Shown here piece by piece: positions 1-12,725 of a stretch of DNA of 64,000 bases (positions are counted from its first letter, which is position 1; each line of letters starts with the position of its first letter). Under the pieces are notes generated by a model, which worked only from the letters and a program-made list of their open reading frames with translations, had not been told where the DNA came from and did not search any database. Where the stretch lies: NCBI RefSeq assembly GCF_026151205.1, contig NC_087078.1:8634675-8698674 (forward strand). The letters run 5' to 3'. The DNA is from Bolinopsis microptera. Lineage: Eukaryota; Ctenophora; Tentaculata; Lobata; Bolinopsidae. Position numbers and translations under genes: made by a program.

Positions 1-1129
1 AGGAATTATATTGATATGCTAAACTTCTAAAAATCTTCATTTCTTACTTGAATATTTACTATTAAAAATGCTTTGTTTTTCTGTACTTCTGGTTATCTAT
101 ATATTATTATAGTTAAAGATGCATTAATGATTATGATATAAGTGGCTCTTATGTCAACCTGTGGTAAGAAGGTGGTAGGGGAGGATAGGAAGTCTGGGCA
201 ACAAATTGCTGTCGCAGAGCACAGACAGCAAACGAAAAAGCAGAAGAAGTGAAGGTACAATAAATCAGATATACTGTATTTCCTAAGTGGCTCACAGGCA
301 GGAGCTCAACCATTATTTCTTGTATTGTCACAAAAAACGTCTGTAGCTTAACTTAATTTCAGATCACATCAATCATTATAATGGATTATAAATAATGCTA
401 AACATTAGCCATATTAACTAAAGAGTATTATGTAGGCTTTTAACAACCATATAATGCTTTATATCCCACACCCAAGTAACGGAAATGCAATTGATTTTAA
501 CCTGTCGACAATATTTCAGAAAAGATTCCCGCAAGCAAGCATGTTCCTTCGTTCTGCTCTGATCTCTACTCTGTTACTAACTGATGATGGACTTTGATAC
601 GATTCGTTGATATGATTTTTTAAAGTATTGTATACAGCTTGCACTTAACCATATGGTTCAGACAAAAGGACAATTAAACTGGTGTTTTGTCTTTAACGGA
701 TGATACTCGTAAAATATTACCTTCGACAAGTTTAACTCGGCGCACGTCCTGGCAGGTTATAAACCTAATTTTGTTTTAGTTTGTCTACCGCGTAACTATA
801 CTTGAATCCGTTAAGTAATAAGTTTAACTACATGATCGAGATGTTGATTGTATTGATAAAACATGGATTTTAAGACATAAGGAAGCATTGTTGAGTTCTG
901 AAACCAAGTTTAATCGATTTCTCGTGCGATTTTAGGTCAGGAATGGTCATCAAAATAAATTTAAAACAATGACGATATTTTGGTAAATTTCTAGCTTTCT
1001 GCCAGAAAATAAATTTTCGGTTTCTATAGGGGTTTAATTAGGTATAAACTACAGTACAGCTATACTTACACCCACATTCACATGCATGCAAGCTCACCTG
1101 GTCCAATGAGCGGGAAACGGAGAGGAAGG

Positions 1130-1200
1130 TCTGGTGACGTCATAGTCACGTGACCTCAGGCTCATAATCACGTGACCTAAGACCCAATCAATTGGGTTCT
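1130..1200. promoter_or_regulatory. CRE plus double E-box cluster, promoter-like
   Basis: A TGACGTCA element (CREB/ATF-type) is followed by GTCACGTGAC (1145-1154) and ATCACGTGAC (1168-1177) and a CCAATCAATTGGG palindrome near 1185-1197. The 10-mer GTCACGTGAC is the consensus bound by bHLH-ZIP factors of the MITF/TFE/USF type. Spacing of about 23 bp between the two E-boxes suggests an organised element. No gene start could be tied to it, so the direction is unknown. Regulatory function is inference. Confidence 0.4.
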
Positions 1201-2810
1201 GGCCTGGTCAGCCCCCTGTCACCCGATCTTGAGGTGACGTACGACACCTCGTTAACCCAATCAATGTCTGGAAGGCTGCAAATTTTCACATGCCAAATCC
1301 ACAAGATTCTTAAAGAGTTGTGCGAGATGACGAAACATAGAGGCCGCAGAATTATGAGGACTACCAGATCCTGGTGGAACCTAAGCGATCCATGATATCA
1401 CGACAGGCCCTAAGATAAGTGTCATTTGTGTGAGATCATGTCGGCTTATGATAGCGGTATTTCACTGTTTATATTAAAAGATTGGGGTTCTAGTAAATCA
1501 TGATCACATTAGGAAAGCATAGAAAATGTAGACACAGAATAATTTTTTAATTGTCATAATGAAAAATATTAGCACCCGAATTATGAAAAATTTGTCACTT
1601 CGAATCGGGTTGTTTTCATTTGAAATAGCAATATTTAACAACACTTTGATAAAATACGAGCTGACTAACCGAGTTAGAAAATTGATACCTGTAAACTTCA
1701 AAAGAAGGCTATTTCACCCAAAATATCTGAGGGTACGTGATAAAACACTCGTGAGCGTATCAAGAACGGAATGGTATGAAGGTGATAATGATTGTTAATT
1801 TATTTGACGCGTCGTGCTTCATACTTGGAGGTGTAAAATAATCACGAAATTAAGACGGGTTAACAGTCGATAGATATCAAAGAAACACAAAATCTGTCTG
1901 CTCTCACAATCAATATACCCATCACTTACACGAGATCAAAATGGTAGTATTATAATGTATGTGATAGAAAGCGCACCTGAAACTCGCTGTAAATAAGGTA
2001 GTAAGCAGTGGAAACTAGCGCTGGAGTGTATTCTTCTCGAACTCTTAAAAAAAAGATGTGCTTGATAAAACTAGTAATGTTTTACCAGAACCAGGAGTCA
2101 AGTTCACACAACACGAGGAATAGATTTAACAGTTTTACTATCTAAAGTTAATACTTTTGCTTATGAAAATCTAGAATAGTGTATCTGTAATGGTCAGAAC
2201 TTTTTCAAATACGGAGCCTGTACAAATAAAATGACCAATATTCAAATAAATATAAATCAATGATTCGATGTTGATTAAATTCTCAATTATTCAATCTGTA
2301 GATGTAAGGTTTGTCTCCTTGACTTACGGTGAATTTCATTGTTTGTAACCTAATTGTATATTCTTGTAAGCCAATGGTAATACTACTTACTTACTCTGTA
2401 GATGGGCTGAAATGATAAATCAATTTATCTATTAATTATTGTACGTGTGGATTGATATTCAGATAAATGACTAACGCGTCATTAGCTATTTTAAACGTTT
2501 ATTCACTTAAAAGTTTGATTATCCCAATTAACGATCCATTTGGTCAAAAGTGTAAAATAAACCTCAAATGATGATATCGGATCAGAGCTACAACCTCATC
2601 ATGTCTCATACAATGGCATGACAATTTCTAACATCAACTAAACATAAGTTAAAGAAAACAATCACGTCCACATTGCAAGACTACTCGTCAAAAGCACACG
2701 ACCTATAATAATACTAAACAACACAGTTACTAACTCCCTGTACACTGTACACAAAGTGTATGCTGTGAATCAAGGCTGCCCCTTTCTCGAATGAGTCTAA
2801 AGTGGGTAAA

Positions 2811-2876
2811 CACAGATTACCAACCACACAGTCTCACACAGATTACCCACCACACAGTCTCACACAGATAACCCAC
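2811..2876. repeat. 26-bp tandem repeat, about 2.5 copies
   Basis: Direct repeats beginning CACAGATTACC occur at 2811 and 2837, with a partial third copy at 2863. No coding role is apparent. Confidence 0.7.
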
Positions 2877-5800
2877 TCCAGACTAATTTACCCACCTTGT
2901 AAAGAATAGATCTCCAACTATTACTAATCCCCTACATTAACCCCTTCTTTCTCTGACCAGAGCGATACTGATCTTCTTATATACTAGTAGAACTACTAAT
3001 ACAGGCGGAACTAAAAATCCCAGCTACCTCCGGATGAATTATTCAGCAGGTCTTTTGTTACATATGTGTATTAGGGGAAGCAGGATTTGATTCGGCAGCT
3101 TGTATTTACAGATGTCTTGTCTGTCACGTGGTGGATTCATTACTCGTGCAGGAGTGGTCAATTTGAATATTACAAGATCAGGCAAGTATGAGTATACTAG
3201 GGAGTTGTTAATAATTACATAATACTTCTGAGAATACTCCGTGATTTTCTGGGTACTTGACCGTCGTTAGACTTACAAGCATAAATAAGGTCTCATAACG
3301 AGGTTCAGATTTACTCATGGTCATTCTCATCATGACCTTGACCAATCCTCAAACTAGCGTCATTGCAATGATGAAACATTCTTAATCATCAAAAAATAGC
3401 TCTAAAATTCTTAATAAATATGAAATTAGAGTTTACAAGCATAAACAAGGTCTGGTTTAAAATTGGTCGACTAAGATTGGAGACCATCCTCATTAAGATC
3501 AAATTCAGAAGAGTGCAATTAGAAATGAGAAGGAGTCACCATACAATACAGTGCAACTTAAAATCACAGTTCTCAGCTTACTCTAAAATTGTTAAGTATC
3601 ATAATTAGCACGATTAATGATCATACCGGATTGTGTGTTGTAGGATTTCAGCTTGTTGAACGAAAGGAAGTATCACACAGTAACTGATATGATTACAGCA
3701 ACTTAACGAGCATAACTCATGGCTAATCATTAATCATGGGATCTTACGTTGATCGGAGGATTTGTAACCAATAGAAAATATCATTAGCAATCAATAAATC
3801 ACATACTCGTGATACTGTATCTTTCGAGAAATAATGACTTAACAAGGAAAGCAGTGGTTATCAATTGTTAAATTTAAGTGATGTTAAAAAGTTCGTTTTT
3901 ATCGTCTACTTATGTGTGATACGCAGAAATGGGAGAGTACAATTTAATGTTTAAAATCCGAATCACGAGGTGCCTCTGAAACTTCATACGTGTATCTAGG
4001 ACGAGACAATTGAATGTTATCATTTCATTTATTCGCATATCTACATTCTACTCAGTTGTAACAAAATCTACTCAAAACTATTCCCATGCGATTTGCAAAC
4101 TGTGAAAGGTCATGTAAAGGTAAAAATAATCACTCTAAATAAAATTGTTTGATTGTACCTTTATCTTTTATAGTTTGTATAATTTGAGCCTAATTCAATA
4201 TTTGGGGTGCAGCTGACATCCTAATTTATAATTCATATAAGTTAATAGACGAAGCTGTCGGTTTATATTTCCATTATCAGTAAGCAGCTGATGTTAAAAT
4301 TATAGACCATTAGACTATTACGGCAGCATCTGAAAAAGCATCAACTACTCTTCAACTGAAGCATCAAAGCCTTCCGAAGCCATTAAATCTTAATCTTCTT
4401 TATAGTAATAAAAGTAATAAAATAAGTTGGACAGGTACAAAGGTACTTGTTCAAAGGGGATTAAAACCTATAGTTAATACAAGCGACTAACATCTGAAAA
4501 AGCATCTTAAAAAATACAACTCTAATTCCTATTTAATATATAATAAAAGTAACAAACAGATTCACTGTCGCCTTATGTTTAATATTAACGTAATAACTCA
4601 TAATTTGTGACAGTGTAACTGTAAGTTAAGCGAAGCAACTATCATTCAACATTAAACAGTACAATAATGTTTATAAATGATATGCTAAAAATAACGTAAA
4701 ACTAAAGGACCCAAACCATCATGATAAACTGGCAAAGAATACTGACGAGAAAAGATAATGCTAAACTCCGAGACAAAACACCCAAACCAACATTATGGCG
4801 ACATCTGGAAAAGCAACTAAAAGTAAAATAAATAATAGCATAATTATGTTTAATCCTTATCTTGTGTAAAGATGTTAGGCTCCTGCAAACCAACATGGCA
4901 ATATGGCGTAGAAGAATGACGAGTACATCGATATTCGATAATTAGGAGGGGCGTTGGGTTACTATGATAACAGTACCATGGTTCATGATTTCATGAGCCA
5001 CACAAAGTGGTGTTAAATAAGCCACAATGTGGGGTTAAATTGCGTAATTAATTTAAATAATTGAAGAACTGGTGGGAATTTCCAGATGCAGCGAGCAGGA
5101 TACACGTTCGATTTAAAATAGAAATACAGAGATTACGACATCAGCATTACGCAATGCGTTTCTTTGACAGTTGCTCTGACAAAGGAGTGATTCTGTGCCT
5201 TTCTAAGACTTTAGGTTTAGATTAAGGAACGCTTAGATCTGTTCGGTACTTCAACAAAGATTTTCAGCTACATCTAGTCGAAAGGTAAAGATTAAATGAA
5301 GTGGCACTGCTGGTGCCACCCAGTGCTAGTGCCACCTCCCACTAAATACCACGTACATAGTCAGACTTCAAGGAGCGGGGCAATCGAATTGACCTTCTGA
5401 GTTTCTGACATCAATAGGTACTAGAATCTAGATGAAAAACGGCAAAAGGGTATGTTGTACAACTGATTCTAGGCAGAATCTCGTGATCTGGTTGTACACT
5501 AAAAATGTTTGTATTGTTTCGAGAATCCTGTGAATAAGAAGAGTCTAGGAAAATAATTGCCAAAGAGTGGTTAATTAAACAGTGAGGTTAGTCCCAAAAA
5601 TTCCATTAAGTACTATAGCACAATTTTGGTCGATTTTGCGGGGGTGTCAATCACACATAACCGGAAATTTGCAAAGTGAAAAGTTGGAAAGACACCGAAA
5701 TATTTAAATCTTCCCCGATAAAAATAAATCAAGTGCTGTGCATTTCTTCTCAACCCAATCTTTCAACATCTTGGAATAAATCCTTTCAGATGTTTTGTAA

Positions 5801-6046
5801 TATAGGAAAAGGTGCTAATGTATTTTCAGTTAAATAGAACAAATGAAACTAAATTAAAAAAGGTGGATGCGACCTAGTGGTATACCGGGGCCGCTTTATT
5901 TCGAAATTACTGACACATGGTTGAGATACATTTGTGATTGACTAGAATCTCTTAATAACAAGAGCAATCGCTTGACTATTATCATAAATACGATGCATAT
6001 CAAAAATGATGGATAGTGGCATCAACACCTATGTACAGCTAACTAA

Positions 6047-6112
6047 GCAAGATAAAGCAAGATACAGAAAGATAAAGCAAGATAAAGCAAGATAAAGCAA
6101 GATAAAGCAACG
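6047..6112. repeat. 10-bp tandem repeat (GATAAAGCAA)
   Basis: About six copies of GATAAAGCAA in a row, with one variant copy (GATACAGAAA). Simple minisatellite in non-coding DNA. Confidence 0.8.
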
Positions 6113-7024
6113 TGCCAAACAGAGGCTAAGTAAGCAATCTCTCACTCTCTCATTCGCACACGTGGTTTTATTACTAGTAAACATTATAAAACAATTTATC
6201 TGAGAATGGCCGGAGAGGCTGCTGCCTTGTTACTCAGAATATCTCAACTGGATGTGGGAGAAAGATAAGGCTAATCATAGTTAAGTAAGATGATCACATG
6301 ACCTTCTATGAGCCAATGAACAGAATATCTAACTAGCCGACTAACTGTGTATGATTCGCCTCTCCAAACAAATCTCAAGTTAAATAATTTATATTAATTA
6401 ATAAATATGTTACACACCGTATCCTAACATAACAGTATTATAAATGAAAAGAAACTGCATCTTATCTACGTTCATTTGTCATTACTCATGACCACGAGTA
6501 CAAGGAACAGCCCTAGGACTCAAAAACTTCACATCTAGTTCCACACAAGAACAAATTAACTAAAAAACAAAGGCTTTTCTAGAGGTTTTCTACTTTTTCT
6601 AGAAGTTGTATTTTCAGAGGTGCCCTTTATGAATTTTAAAACTGACTGTGAGTAATTGAGTATGTAATTAATTAGTCCATATTAGAGACACTCCCCTTAT
6701 GAGGGCTTTCAATCACAGTAATTATAAAAATATATATATGTATATTTGTTAAAACCAGCTTCATTTTCAGCATATCTTTTACGTTCTGTTTGACCTCTAT
6801 ATCTATGAATTTTGAGACAATGGTCTCACCATTACCAGGGGACAGCACGGACCAGCGTCTTCCTAAAAGAAGATGCAGGACAGGCTCAACCCCTTGAAAT
6901 GGTTACACATGGAGCTCGAACTAACTGAGATTCTATGAGGTGCAAATCACTTAATCACAGCTGAACCCATCTGGGTTGAGTATTATCAACAGTGAATCTG
7001 GATCAACAGGTGAGCAATGATCCG

Positions 7025-7435
7025 TCTAATAAATAACTAGCTAACTTAGATCTGTCCTTCAACCTGCACCCTCATTTGTCTGTTCCTATTGTCCTTAACC
7101 ACAAAACCATCTAATGCTATTATACACCTAACGATGGTTAACCTTTTACATCAACTATAATCCGCGATAGTAATCTGTAAACCAATGATCCTGAACTGCT
7201 CTGTAGTCGGTGTCCTTGGAAGCAACTCTGTGCTAGACAGTAGACTCTGTTATAGCACGCTCCAACAGTCTAGCTGTTCATCTGCTGTTGGAATCAAGTC
7301 TTTGAGCGGCCGAACTGCTAGACGTTTTTAGCAGAGATACAATTTGATTTCGCAGAAAATCACGCAGGTGCCGTGAATAACGTGGCATATTTGAAGGACA
7401 GTAATTTGGGCATTACTATTAAGAATCATATGAGA
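7025..7435 (+). repeat. Dispersed ~400-bp repeat, copy A
   Basis: This segment matches 9680-10079 in the same orientation along its full length, with scattered substitutions and small indels (roughly nine bases in ten identical by eye). Both copies start TCTAAT and end CATATGAGA. No open frame or terminal inverted repeat is evident, so the class is unknown. The two copies flank the secreted-protein gene at 7988-9026. Confidence 0.85.
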
Positions 7436-7987
7436 GTTGGCTTAGAGTTTAAAACGCAGTATCATATTTAATGACAGTTGCAGTTGCAAGTTTAAACATG
7501 ATGTTTTTGTAAATAAGATATACGTTTAGGTATAAAATATTTATACATTTTATTTTACTACCCTTACGTGTTTTATTAGTACTGACATAAATCAAAATTA
7601 AAAATAAATTCATCCCTTTAAGTTGTAAGAATTGTCTTCAAACTATATTCCCAGTTATCTGTGCCAAATACGTACACTTTTCAGACTGGATTAAGATCTG
7701 CGAAAATAGGAGGGCACTTAGATTATTTTTCAGGCAGTTTGATGATGGTAATCGATAACCGTTCGCATTTCTCAGAAACACCTGGTGCAGAATAATTGCG
7801 CAAATCATAGTTCGAAGTTCACTCATAAAACAGAATTAGCACTACTCGGCCACGTACACTGCAGTGTTTGATTTTTTGGCACCTGGTACTCAAATCATTA
7901 CAAATATCGTCCTGGACGTAATTGTCGCTATAAGTTATCAGCTGAAGTTCTCTTTCGTTAGTTCTTTTGTTTCGCAATAGGATAAAA

Positions 7988-9026
7988 ATGAAACGTTGTT
8001 GTCAAATAGCACTACTATTCGTGATGATTCTAGGGATAACCAATTCGAACAGGTATTTTTTTCACCATATTGGATTTTTCATTAGCACAAAATGTCTCCA
8101 CAAACATTTATCTGCCATTGCTATTGGGCAATTGTGTCGATTAAATTCAACTATTTCAGGCTAAGCAAATTAAAGGATTTGACGATAGATTTTGACGAGG
8201 GAGTTAGTTTGATGCGGGCTTACATCTGTACAGGGTCCTCTGACTGGATGATAGGAAAAGACAGTGACGGTCCAGATGTCAAACTTATCAAATGGGTAAA
8301 TATATTAGCTGAATAATTCTTAAAGGGAAACTGTCGGAAGATCCATGAAGCAAAACTTAATCATGTCAATGGAAGGCAAACTTCACCCAAAAATAAATAA
8401 TTAATATCCCGCAGGGGTTTCAGTTGTTACAGAAGATATTTTGTCCGAAACCGAACAGGCAAGACACTCTTGGAGGAATCATTAATTCCATTATCAGAGA
8501 GGTTAAATCGTGGATGGCATCTCATAGCCAGGAATTCCAGAACAAGATAAACAACTGTCTAGAAACGTCGCTGGATGATGTGATCCAGATACTACTCTGC
8601 AAAGGGGATGTATCCAGGGAGAACATTTCAGTTCTGAGGGACGGGTTCTTCAAGTCAGCTTGTTCGAAGAGTGATGATGTGTTTTGTATAGCCTTGATGT
8701 GGCTGACACAACCCGGCAAGGTAGATGTTATGATTGGTGTTATGGAGAAAACAGCTTTTTGCAAGAAATCCCAACTCAAAGTTTTAGATCAGGCGATATT
8801 TTATTCACCCTATATTCGACAGAAAAGACAATATGACCTGGTGACCATATACAAAACTTACGTCAACATATTCTGTTCTTCAGCAGAAGATCTTACAGCC
8901 ATATATAGAAGCAATAATCCAGTTAGTCTTCAGCAACTGTCTCCGGAGATGAAACTTCTCATAGTGACTCTCAGACTCAGAGGGCCTATTTGTTGTGTAG
9001 CTGATTTAGGTAGATCATCCGGATAA
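7988..9026 (+). CDS. Predicted secreted orphan protein, 270 aa, three exons
   Basis: I do not recognise the family. Three exons join cleanly: 7988-8052, 8160-8295 and 8415-9026, with introns of 107 and 119 bp bounded by GT and AG, and phases 2, 0. The total is 813 nt, exactly 271 codons with the TAA stop. Residues 1-22 form a classic signal peptide: MKRCC, then the hydrophobic run IALLFVMILGI, then a polar end. The rest reads as helical, with nine or more cysteines, which suits a secreted disulphide-bonded protein; the CC pair near the C-terminus (GPICCV) is notable. No transmembrane segment follows the signal. A poly(A) signal lies about 220 bp after the stop. Gene structure is seen in the sequence; secretion is inference. 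The start was chosen because it is the only ATG preceding the hydrophobic segment. Confidence 0.75.
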
Positions 9027-9248
9027 TTTGCATGCCGGTTAGACTGTATTCGGTTTATTTATTGATATTTTTTCCATTCACGCCCTTTTGTAAAAAGGCG
9101 ATAGAGAAAGGTTTAAGGTTACGAATGGACGTTTTTGCAGAAAAACGTGGATTTTGGAGATCGCGGTAGGTGGGTTTAGATTTTGTGTCCGTTCGTCACA
9201 AAATTAGATGGTAGTAGCTACATTCCTGTAACAAGTTATACTCAGTGT

Positions 9249-9254
9249 AATAAA
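9249..9254 (+). terminator. Poly(A) signal AATAAA
   Basis: Canonical AATAAA about 220 bp downstream of the stop codon of the 270-aa secreted-protein gene, on the same strand. It is the first strong signal after the stop and probably defines the 3' end of that mRNA. Confidence 0.55.
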
Positions 9255-9438
9255 ACATCTAATACTTATTAAGTTAGATATTACGTGTCTTTTATTTATT
9301 GACTATTTCCTAAAAACGTTCAGTCAATTGGTACATTAAAAATTGGAGAAACGAATCAGATCGAAAAATGTTCTATGTGTCCTATGAAAGCTATATAGTT
9401 ACAGCAAGATAAGCAACAGAAAAGAAAACCGCTCAAAG

Positions 9439-9664
9439 TGAACTGACCTGACTAAATCAATGTAGGTATGGTTGATGTCGGTTGCAGCCTGTAGAGCTGT
9501 ATAGGTACAATTCAGCGTACTTTTGTGACAGATTAGCCCAGCAATTATCCTCCAGGTACTCCTCTCTGTATCTAGATACAACACGAAGGATATCTAGATC
9601 TCCAGTCTCCAGACATTGTTCAAACACCAGCTTGAAACAAAAATCGAAAACAACCAATTTCTTA
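9439..9664 (-). pseudogene. Broken helical coding fragment
   Basis: On the minus strand one frame reads a plausible helical segment (KLVFEQCLETGDLDILR, then REEYLEDNCWANLSQKYAE) and then runs into a stop. A second frame, offset by one base, continues sensibly (AATDINHTYIDLVR) and ends at a GT donor-like site. The pattern fits an exon with a single-base frameshift, or an exon whose true frame I cannot decide. No flanking exons were found. It sits immediately beside copy B of the 400-bp repeat, so it may be a piece of moved DNA. The family is not recognised. Confidence 0.35.
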
Positions 9665-9679
9665 TCAACGATTTTCTTA

Positions 9680-10079
9680 TCTAATGAATAGCTAGCTAAC
9701 TTAGATCTGTCCTGCCCTCATTTGTCCAATGTCCGTTCCTATTGTCCTTAACCACAAAACCATCTAATGCTATTATACACCTAACGATGGTTAACCTTTC
9801 ACATCAACTATAATCCGCGATAGTAATCTGTAAACCAATGATCCTGAACTACTCTAGTCGGTGTCCTTGGAAGCAACTCTGTGCTAGACTCTGTTATAGC
9901 ACGCTCCAACAGACTAGCTGTTTATCTGCTGTTGGAATCAAGTCTTTGAGCGGCCGAACTGCTAGAAGTTTTTAGCAGAGATAAAACTTGATTTCGCAGA
10001 AAATCACGCAGGTGCCGTGAATAAGGTGGCATATTTGTAGGTTAGTAATTTGAGCATTACTATTAAGAATCATATGAGA
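9680..10079 (+). repeat. Dispersed ~400-bp repeat, copy B
   Basis: Second copy of the repeat at 7025-7435, same orientation, with small deletions relative to copy A. See copy A for the match. Confidence 0.85.
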
Positions 10080-10667
10080 ATATTTCGTACATATTCAAAT
10101 ATATGTGCCTTCGTCTTCTGACAAAGGGATTCTCTGTTAACAGAATTGAGTTATATATCAATAATAAGATAAGGGTACCACTCATCCACACTTAATCTTA
10201 TAACAAGTCATTATATACCAAAAGTGCACTCGCAACCCCCACTTTAAGCAGCAGATTTCCAGCTCCCCCAATTGAGAAGATTTCCAATCACAAGAGAATG
10301 AGATTTCCACCTCTCACTTCCCCCGCATATCACCCATCACTGCACTGTGTATGATTATGAGGTTAATAGTACCCCCACAATCCAGTTTATGCCTGTTACG
10401 AGCGCAGCGGACCGTATAATACCCTCTATAGTCCCTCTATGTTCCTTCTATATTCCTGAGATTGGTCTGCCAGACTTAACGTCTACAAGTGAGGTGCGGT
10501 GCCCTTAAAACCACTCATTGGTGGAGCTGAGGAGTCGTTGGTTGCTAGGACGCGTGGTCAAGCTAGCACGCGTGGTTTTTGGTATGGACCTGTCAGTCTG
10601 TTCAGTGTTCAGTGTTCCCAGTTTTAGTCTAGTTAGTCTGCCTTGCTAAGTTTCGTTCAGGGTATTT
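10080..10667. other. Non-coding; CCAAT-type motifs near 10.5 kb
   Basis: No coding frame seen. Around 10514-10580 there is CATTGGTGGAG and two ACGCGTGG elements. CATTGGTGGAG recurs at 21990-22000 inside a promoter-like module, so this may be a weak or decayed member of the same series. Confidence 0.4.
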
Positions 10668-11165
10668 GTTGTTGAGCGACGGCTATTAGCCGGTTATAAG
10701 CCGGCTATTAGCCGTTTAGGTATCGGCTATAAGAAATTCAGTGAAAACGGCTATTAGCCGGTTATAAGCCGGCTATTAGCCGTTTAGGTATCGAAAGTGG
10801 TTATAAGCCGGTTATAAGATATTAACTCAACTTCATCGTACTGAACTGAGTTAATATCTTATAACCGGCTTATAACCACTTTCGATACCTAAACGGCTAA
10901 TAGCCGGCTTATAACCGGCTAATAGCCGTTTTCACTGAATTTCTTATAGCCGGCTCCTGACTATCGTTCAGTACGATGTAGTTGAGTTAATATCTTATAA
11001 CCGGCTTATAACCACTTTTAATACCAAAACGGCTAATAGCAGGCTTATAACCGGCTAATAGCCGTCGCTCAACAACAAATGTAAGCGGCTACTAACCGGC
11101 TATAAGCCGGCTTATAGCCGGCTATAAAAATTGTAGCCGGCTATAAGCCGGCTTATAGCCGGTAC
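10668..11165. repeat. Nested inverted-repeat array built from CCGGCTAT-type units
   Basis: The region consists of short palindromic units (GGCTATTAGCCGG, TTATAAGCCGG) arranged into longer inverted repeats. An arm at about 10727-10835 recurs as its reverse complement at about 10850-10955, around a short loop containing TCATCGTACTGA. An outer pair, ending TTGTTGAGCGACGG on the left and CCGTCGCTCAACAA on the right, encloses it. The tail (11085-11165) repeats the same units again. Strong cruciform or hairpin potential. No protein is encoded. Confidence 0.8.
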
Positions 11166-12589
11166 AGTGGTTGCAGGATTTAGATGATGTAGTACATGAT
11201 GTACGAGAATTGGTGGAAATGTGGTCTGTGGTCCAGATTAACAGCTGTTCGGATTGTTGTGACATGCGGGGCTACCAGTAATCTTATAAAGTCCTCGCAA
11301 ATTAGATGAAATTTGTTGTATTTTTAATAATCTGCACCACAAACTTTCAACAGAACCGCCTGAGTTCTGTGATGCACGGAGCCTTAGTGACGTTAAGACT
11401 ATTGCTACTCTGTTCTCAGTTCAGACTTGTCTTCATGTAATTATTATGGTGAAAGGGCAGTATAGTAGGGCACATGACGATTGGTTTTAGTGACGATTGG
11501 AGTCCAGGTGTATTAGATTCTACGAACCGCTTTATTGTTTTCACGTTAAAATCATTTGATGATTTCAATGTGTCAAAGAAATCAATTATTGACCGGCCAT
11601 CACTTATCTTGTCAGTTTCCAAGGAGATATTTGTTACAGTATTGTCAATATCTGGATATCATAATAGATATACTCACTTCTGACGTAGACAACGTATTAT
11701 CTGTTAACCAACATGAGGTCATTACGGTTTCTCATTATAGTACCGGCCACCAGGTTTCTGGTTATCGGGAAGATTAGTGTTTTGATGCCTGAATTCGGCG
11801 GACCGTCAGGTTACGCTTCCTTTATATTAAGATATTAACACTTAACAGACAAACTGCTCTTCGCCGGTCATTGGGACGATTAGTGTTTTGATTATTGTTG
11901 TTATTGCTTTCGTAGATTCTCTTGAGTAACATTGACATTGACAAAAAATTATTCACTAAACGTTCACAAAAGAAAAAAGCCTTTTGAAAATTGTGAAAAT
12001 AAATGAAGATTGATGGGTCTTCAAAAAAGCCTTTGTTTCATATTTTATCAGACTTCAAGAGCTGACAAACTGCTGCTCCTCGCTCAAAAGCTTACAGTTA
12101 TGTCTTTAACTCTGCACCTTTCAAATACATTTTGTCTGCCACTAGAGTCTGACACACATCGGTCCAAACTACAAACTATGCAGAATATTTCATCTAATTT
12201 ACTTTACGCACTATTGCCTACCCCAACCTGTCTCTTATTGGTGGTGTGTCCTACTTTTCTCACGAGCTGAGATTTCTACTAGCTGCACTCTTACTTTACT
12301 GAGTGGTTAATTGGTCCATTTATTGTTGCTTTCTCAACTCTGCGCTAGTATTGCAATTTCTTTTTAAACTTATAAGGCGGCAATTTCCTTCATATTTTCG
12401 GGATGCAATCAGCATGAGGACGTTGGTTTCTACTTTTTCAATCTTCCTGACCCGAAATGTATGCTAATTGACAAGAACAAGGATTCTAATTGCAGCCTAG
12501 AGACACTACACTCTGCTGATGGAGGTGACCTGAGCCCTGCAGCACGCCTGTCTGCGCAGCGGAAAAGCTTATAGCGGCACTACATTTGA
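11166..12589. other. Non-coding stretch
   Basis: Only short frames without splice-site support. A direct repeat of a GGCACTACATTTGATTAGC unit is visible near 12573-12612. Nothing else recognised. Confidence 0.5.
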
Positions 12590-12619
12590 TTAGCGGCACT
12601 ACATTTGATTAGCACACTT

Positions 12620-12725
12620 CCTACTGACCAATCAGAGCTCAGTATCTCTACCACGTGATAACTATTGAGGCAATCAGGGCAGGTTTGAAATATCTGTATG
12701 TAAGGTAGTGCCGGTGCTAAGAGAG
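12620..12725 (+). promoter_or_regulatory. CCAAT/E-box module 1
   Basis: GACCAATCAG (CCAAT at 12628) lies 24 bp upstream of CACGTG (12652-12657), followed by CAATCAGG and a GTAAGG donor-like site near 12700. The combination recurs five times upstream of the PDZ gene. Interpretation as a promoter with a leader exon is inference. Confidence 0.4.

Larger units (their letters stand above)
1..7987. other. Non-coding stretch, no gene recognised
   Basis: No open frame in this stretch shows coding character. Frames over 60 codons are short, poor in composition and lack plausible flanking splice sites. What is visible: AT-rich unique sequence, short tandem repeats near 2.81 and 6.05 kb, a CRE/E-box cluster near 1.13-1.18 kb and one copy of a 400-bp dispersed repeat at 7025-7435. 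Exons of a gene whose body lies outside the window could be missed here. Confidence 0.6.

Noticed and set aside
1192-1395. 67-codon plus-strand frame downstream of the E-box pair
   Set aside because: No ATG at the start, no splice-site support, and weak composition.
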